From assembly GCA_965197865.1 (NCBI GenBank), contig CBDANZ010000003.1:620001-684000 (forward strand): a stretch of DNA of 64,000 nt, read 5' to 3'. The translations under genes and the position numbers were made by a program. Position 1 is the first letter of the stretch; the number at the start of each line of letters is the position of its first letter. Origin of the DNA: CBDANZ01 sp965197865 (GTDB taxonomy: Bacteria > Acidobacteriota > Vicinamibacteria > Vicinamibacterales > CAVVIG01). Of the stretch, positions 60,157 through 64,000 are shown in pieces. Under the pieces are notes generated by a model. It worked only from the letters and a program-made list of their open reading frames with translations, ran no database searches and was not told where the DNA came from.

Positions 60157-61464
60157 CTACGACCTCGCCACCGGCAGCGGATCGAACCAGCCAAGCGTCC
60201 GGTTCGACCGACGAAGCATCGCGCACGCGCCATTGGCCACTTCTTCCAAGGTCACCCCGTCCACGCGTGCCGCGAGGTTCTTGAACATGTCCGCGCTTGC
60301 CACGCTATCGAAATACCCAAGCTGATGCGCGATGTTGGTGATGCTGTCGTTGTCGAAGACGAAGCGCGCCCGGAGCTGGGCCTTCGCTCGCTTGAGCTCG
60401 TCAGCCGTGACGCCTGCGCTGCGCACTCGATCCAGCTCTTCGACGAGCGCGGTCTCGACCGACGAGAGGGGCACGCCTTCGGTGGCTGTCGCGGAAATGA
60501 TGTAGAGGAACGGCTGTGCGGTTGGCAGCATGGCGCCCGCCACCGACGATGCCAGCCCACGCTCGACGAGCGTGCGATACAGCCGCGCGCGCCGCTGGGG
60601 CGGCGCGACTCGGAAGCTCGACCAGAGGTTGACGCCCTTGGCGCGCGTCAATACCGCGTCGAGCAGGAGCGCAGGAAAAAATCCGAGATCGGTCGCCGCC
60701 GGCGCGTGATACGCGGCTTTGCAATACGCAGTTGTCCCCTCCCTGCAGATGGTGACCCGGCGCTCGCCTGCCTGCTCGGGCTCGACCGTCAGGAGCCGCT
60801 CCGGCTGGGCCCCGGCGGGAATGCTGCCGAAGTGGCACTCGACCCGCTGCAGCACTTCGTCGGAGTCCACGTCGCCGACGACGACCAGGGTTGCGTTGTT
60901 CGGCACGTAGTAGCACCGGTAGTGGCGGTACAGATCGTCTCGGCTCATCGCTTGCAGATCCGGCAACCAGCCGATCGTCGGATGACGATACGGATGCGCC
61001 TTGAGTGCGGTAGCAGTCACTTCTTGATCGAGTAGGGTGTCGGGATCGTCCTCGCCGCCGTGGAGCTCGGAAATGATCACCGTCCGCTCCGACTCGCAGT
61101 CGTCGGGATGATAGAGACAGCGCGCCATCCGCTCCGACTCGATGAACAGCATCCGGTCGAGCGCGTCGCGCGTGGCGGTCTCGAGGTACGTCGTCTGGTC
61201 GATCCAGGTATAGCCGTTCCAGCTCCCACCGAACTGCTCGATGATGCCCTTGACCTGATCGCGTGGAATATTGGTGGTGCCCTTGAAGTTCATGTGTTCG
61301 ACCCAGTGCGACACGCCGGTGAGCCCCGGCCGCTCGTCTTTCGAGCCCACTTTGTACCAGCACCATACCGATGCGAGCGGCGCGGTGTGCTCCTCCTGCA
61401 CGAGGACTTTCAATCCGTTGTCGAGAGTGGCCGCGCGCAGCCTCGAAGTGACCGGGATCGTCAT
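60157..61464 (-). CDS. M16 family zinc peptidase, active subunit (pair 2)
   Basis: From ATG 61464 this 435-residue protein has HWVEH within LTGVSHWVEHMNFKGTTNIP and the downstream Glu in ERTVIISELHGGEDDPDTLL. It forms a heterodimer with the inactive subunit. A longer open frame upstream to 61665 is non-homologous. The ileS gene starts 52 bases away in the opposite direction. Confidence 0.92.
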   Translation of the reverse strand: MTIPVTSRLRAATLDNGLKVLVQEEHTAPLASVWCWYKVGSKDERPGLTGVSHWVEHMNFKGTTNIPRDQVKGIIEQFGGSWNGYTWIDQTTYLETATRDALDRMLFIESERMARCLYHPDDCESERTVIISELHGGEDDPDTLLDQEVTATALKAHPYRHPTIGWLPDLQAMSRDDLYRHYRCYYVPNNATLVVVGDVDSDEVLQRVECHFGSIPAGAQPERLLTVEPEQAGERRVTICREGTTAYCKAAYHAPAATDLGFFPALLLDAVLTRAKGVNLWSSFRVAPPQRRARLYRTLVERGLASSVAGAMLPTAQPFLYIISATATEGVPLSSVETALVEELDRVRSAGVTADELKRAKAQLRARFVFDNDSITNIAHQLGYFDSVASADMFKNLAARVDGVTLEEVANGACAMLRRSNRTLGWFDPLPVARS

Positions 61465-61516
61465 CGGTTCATTATAAGATTGGTAGTGGTTGAATCGCGA
61501 CCAGACCATCAAGCAC

Positions 61517-64000
61517 ATGCCTGAGTGGAAAGACACCGTCAACCTGCCGCGCACGAACTTTCCGATGAAAGCCAACCTGCAGGCAACCGAGCCGCAATGG
61601 CTTGTCCGATGGGAGGCGATGAATCTGTACGCGCAGATCTCGGCGCGCCGCAAGGGCGCGGCCAAGTTTGTCTTGCACGATGGGCCGCCGTACGCGAACG
61701 GTCAGATTCACCTCGGGACGGCGCTCAACAAGATCTTGAAGGATTTCGTGGTCAAGTCCCGCTCGATGGCCGGCTTCGACGCGCCGTACGTCCCCGGCTA
61801 CGACTGCCACGGGCTCCCGATTGAGCTGAAAGTCGATCGCGAGCTCAGCTCGAAGAAGCGCGAGATGTCGGTCGCCGACTTCCGCCGCGCGTGCCGCGGG
61901 TATGCGCAGCGATTCATCGGCGTGATGTCCGACGAGTTCAAGCGGCTTGGCGTGTTCGGCGACTGGGATCATCCGTACGTGACAATGGACTTCCGCTACC
62001 AGGCGGAGATCGCTCGCGCCTTGGGTCATTTCGTCGAGCAGGGGCTCGTCTACAAAGGCAAGAAGCCGGTGCACTGGTGCATCCGTTGCCGAACCGCCCT
62101 AGCGGAAGCCGAGGTCGAGTACAAGGTCCATGCGTCGCCCTCCGTCTATGTGGAGTTTCCGCTCGCGCCCGAGAGCACGGCCGAGCTCGTGGCACGAGTA
62201 CCGGCACTCGGGAGCCGTCAGGTCTCGGCGCTCATCTGGACGACCACGCCGTGGACGATTCCTGCGAACCTGGCGGTCGCGTTCCATCCGGAGCTCGATT
62301 ACGGCGCGTACGACGTCGAGGGTCGCGCGGTGATCCTGGCCGAATCTCTCTCGGAAGAAGTGGGCCGAAATGTCGGGTATCGATTCGATGCACCGGTGGC
62401 TCGGATGAAAGGGAGGCAGCTCGAGCACATCCGGTTCCGTCATCCGCTCTATGCGCGCGATTCGGTCGGTGTACTCGGCGACTACGTGACGCTCGACGCC
62501 GGCACGGGGGCCGTGCACACGGCACCGGGCCACGGCAGCGACGATTTCCACACGGGCATAAAGTACGGGCTGGAAATCTACGCACCGGTGGGACCAGGCG
62601 GCCACTTCCTCGACACGGTCGAGCTGTTCGGCGGCCAGCTCGTATTCGACGCCAACCCGAAGATCGAGGAAGCGCTTAAGGAGCGCGGGCGCCTCTGGCA
62701 TCGCGAGACGTTCTCGCACCAGTACCCGCACTGCTGGCGCTGTCATCATCCCGTCATCTTCCTGGCGACGTCGCAGTGGTTCATCCGTCTCGACGAGGTC
62801 CAGCTCAAGCCGGACCGTGGCCTGACGCTCCGAGAGGCCGCGATCGACGCCATCCGGCACCATGTGCGATGGATTCCTGCGTGGGGGCGCGACCGCATCG
62901 AGAACATGGTGGCAGGCCGCCCCGACTGGTGCGTTTCGCGCCAGCGCGCCTGGGGCGTGCCGATCCCCGCAGTGGACTGCACCAAATGCGGCGAAGCCAT
63001 CCTCACTTCCGCGCTCGTGGACCAGACGGCGGCCGTCTTCGACATCTACGGCGCCGACGCCTGGTACGAGCGGCCGCTCGATGAGTTCATTCCGGAAGGA
63101 CTCGTGTGTCCGTCGTGCGGCGGCACGTCGTTTCTGCGCGAGCGCGACATCCTCGACGTGTGGTTCGACTCGGGTTCGAGTCACGAGGCGGTGCTGCCGT
63201 TCCGGCCCGTCCTGACCTGGCCCACCGACATGTACCTGGAAGGCAGCGACCAACATCGCGGCTGGTTCCAGAGCTCGCTGCTCGTCGGCCTCGGCACGCG
63301 CGGACGTGCGCCCTTCCGGCAGGTCCTGACTCATGGCTTCTTCATCGACGAAGACGGCCGAAAGATGTCGAAATCTCTCGGCAACGCGATCCAACCGCAG
63401 GACATCATCAAACAGAGCGGCGCCGACGTCCTGCGGTTCTGGGTGGCCAGCGTCGACTACCGTGAAGAGATGCGGATCGGAAGTGAAATCCTGTCACGCG
63501 TCGTCGAGGCGTACCGCAAGATCCGCAACACGATGCGGTACCTGGTCGCGAACCTCTACGACTTCAATCCGTCGGAAGACAAGATCCCACTCGCGCAGAT
63601 GGAAGAAGTCGATCGATACATACTCGCCCGCTACGGAGAACTGGCTGGGCGCATCCTTCACGCGTATGACCAGTACGATTACCCGACCATCTTTCAGGCA
63701 CTCAACGTGTTCGCGACCGTCGACTTGAGCGCCTTGTACAACGATATCTCGAAGGATCGCTTGTACACGTACGGAGCGAAATCGCGCGAGCGGCGCTCGG
63801 GCCAGACGGCGATGTACGTGATGGCAGACGGCCTGACACGCCTGCTCGCGCCGATCCTCCCCTTCACTGCCGATCAGCTGTGGGCCAGTCTACCGGGCCA
63901 ACGCGAGGAATCAGTGCACCTCGCCCTTTTTCAGACAGCGGCCGACCTCGGCGCCTTCCGGGATCCCGACCTCATCGACCGATGGCAACGCTTGATCAAG
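61517..64000 (+). CDS. ileS: isoleucyl-tRNA synthetase (partial at the window end)
   Basis: The frame is open for 828 codons to the window edge. It has the HIGH motif GPPYANGQIHLGTALNKILK, the CP1 editing domain (LIWTTTPWTIPANLAVAFHP, GTGAVHTAPGHGSDDF), a zinc-type CTKCGEAIL and the KMSKS loop GRKMSKSLGNAIQPQD, followed by the anticodon-binding helices. It charges tRNA-Ile. About 80-120 C-terminal residues, including the terminal zinc domain, lie beyond the window. No T-box leader is present in the 52-base upstream gap. Confidence 0.96.
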   Translation, partial: MPEWKDTVNLPRTNFPMKANLQATEPQWLVRWEAMNLYAQISARRKGAAKFVLHDGPPYANGQIHLGTALNKILKDFVVKSRSMAGFDAPYVPGYDCHGLPIELKVDRELSSKKREMSVADFRRACRGYAQRFIGVMSDEFKRLGVFGDWDHPYVTMDFRYQAEIARALGHFVEQGLVYKGKKPVHWCIRCRTALAEAEVEYKVHASPSVYVEFPLAPESTAELVARVPALGSRQVSALIWTTTPWTIPANLAVAFHPELDYGAYDVEGRAVILAESLSEEVGRNVGYRFDAPVARMKGRQLEHIRFRHPLYARDSVGVLGDYVTLDAGTGAVHTAPGHGSDDFHTGIKYGLEIYAPVGPGGHFLDTVELFGGQLVFDANPKIEEALKERGRLWHRETFSHQYPHCWRCHHPVIFLATSQWFIRLDEVQLKPDRGLTLREAAIDAIRHHVRWIPAWGRDRIENMVAGRPDWCVSRQRAWGVPIPAVDCTKCGEAILTSALVDQTAAVFDIYGADAWYERPLDEFIPEGLVCPSCGGTSFLRERDILDVWFDSGSSHEAVLPFRPVLTWPTDMYLEGSDQHRGWFQSSLLVGLGTRGRAPFRQVLTHGFFIDEDGRKMSKSLGNAIQPQDIIKQSGADVLRFWVASVDYREEMRIGSEILSRVVEAYRKIRNTMRYLVANLYDFNPSEDKIPLAQMEEVDRYILARYGELAGRILHAYDQYDYPTIFQALNVFATVDLSALYNDISKDRLYTYGAKSRERRSGQTAMYVMADGLTRLLAPILPFTADQLWASLPGQREESVHLALFQTAADLGAFRDPDLIDRWQRLIK

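Overview
The window looks like a chromosomal segment of a high-GC Acidobacteriota, probably of the Vicinamibacteria type. The main markers are the VWFA-related acidobacterial domain protein at 6.9 kb, paired M16 peptidase operons, a LeuD-LeuC-type aconitase fusion, and many GTG or TTG starts with 4-base stop/start overlaps. There is no phage, IS element, CRISPR array or rRNA. The lineage is inferred from gene content only.

Region 1 (1-18 kb) is eroded. Functional genes (ino1, a ZIP metal transporter, the VWFA protein, an aconitase-family enzyme, apaG, an RRM protein, a DUF3553 protein, namZ) lie between broken ones: a phosphofructokinase fragment joined head-on to a secretion-pathway fragment, a GspA-like ATPase and a secretin with frameshifts and stops, a hydroxypyruvate isomerase fused to the tail of a tartronate semialdehyde reductase, a BON protein, a [2Fe-2S] ferredoxin, a DinB protein and a multiply broken amidohydrolase. 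Individual genes carry several lesions each, while tens of kilobases of housekeeping genes carry none, so relaxed selection explains this better than random read error.

Region 2 (18-29 kb) is central metabolism: pyruvate kinase, an O-methyltransferase, an amidase, and a diaminopimelate/lysine operon on the minus strand in the order asd-lysC-dapB-dapA-dapD-dapE. Ahead of asd is a complete-looking transcription attenuator: promoter, a 27-codon Thr-containing leader ORF, three mutually pairing 9-base segments, and a terminator with eight Ts. This is the most interesting regulatory element in the window.

Region 3 (29-43 kb) holds an M16 peptidase pair with an Mrp/ApbC Fe-S carrier, small zinc-ribbon proteins, an AddA-like helicase without its nuclease domain, a nuclease-bearing AddB, a secreted alpha/beta hydrolase and tRNA-Ala(GGC). 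A family of short GTAG-headed palindromes is scattered through the window. One copy is embedded in frame in addB.

Region 4 (43-64 kb) includes an ABC-2 exporter, a MobA/MocA-like nucleotidyltransferase, two cold-shock proteins, tRNA-Sec(UCA), an erpA / Fur-rubrerythrin fusion / PHP phosphatase / membrane protein operon, fdhE, class I fumarase, an exported methyltransferase, thiD-moaE-moaD, prfA-prmC-HIT, a HAD phosphatase, a second M16 pair and ileS (cut by the window end). tRNA-Sec, FdhE, MoaD/E and the MocA-like protein together suggest a selenocysteine- and molybdopterin-dependent formate dehydrogenase encoded elsewhere in the genome.
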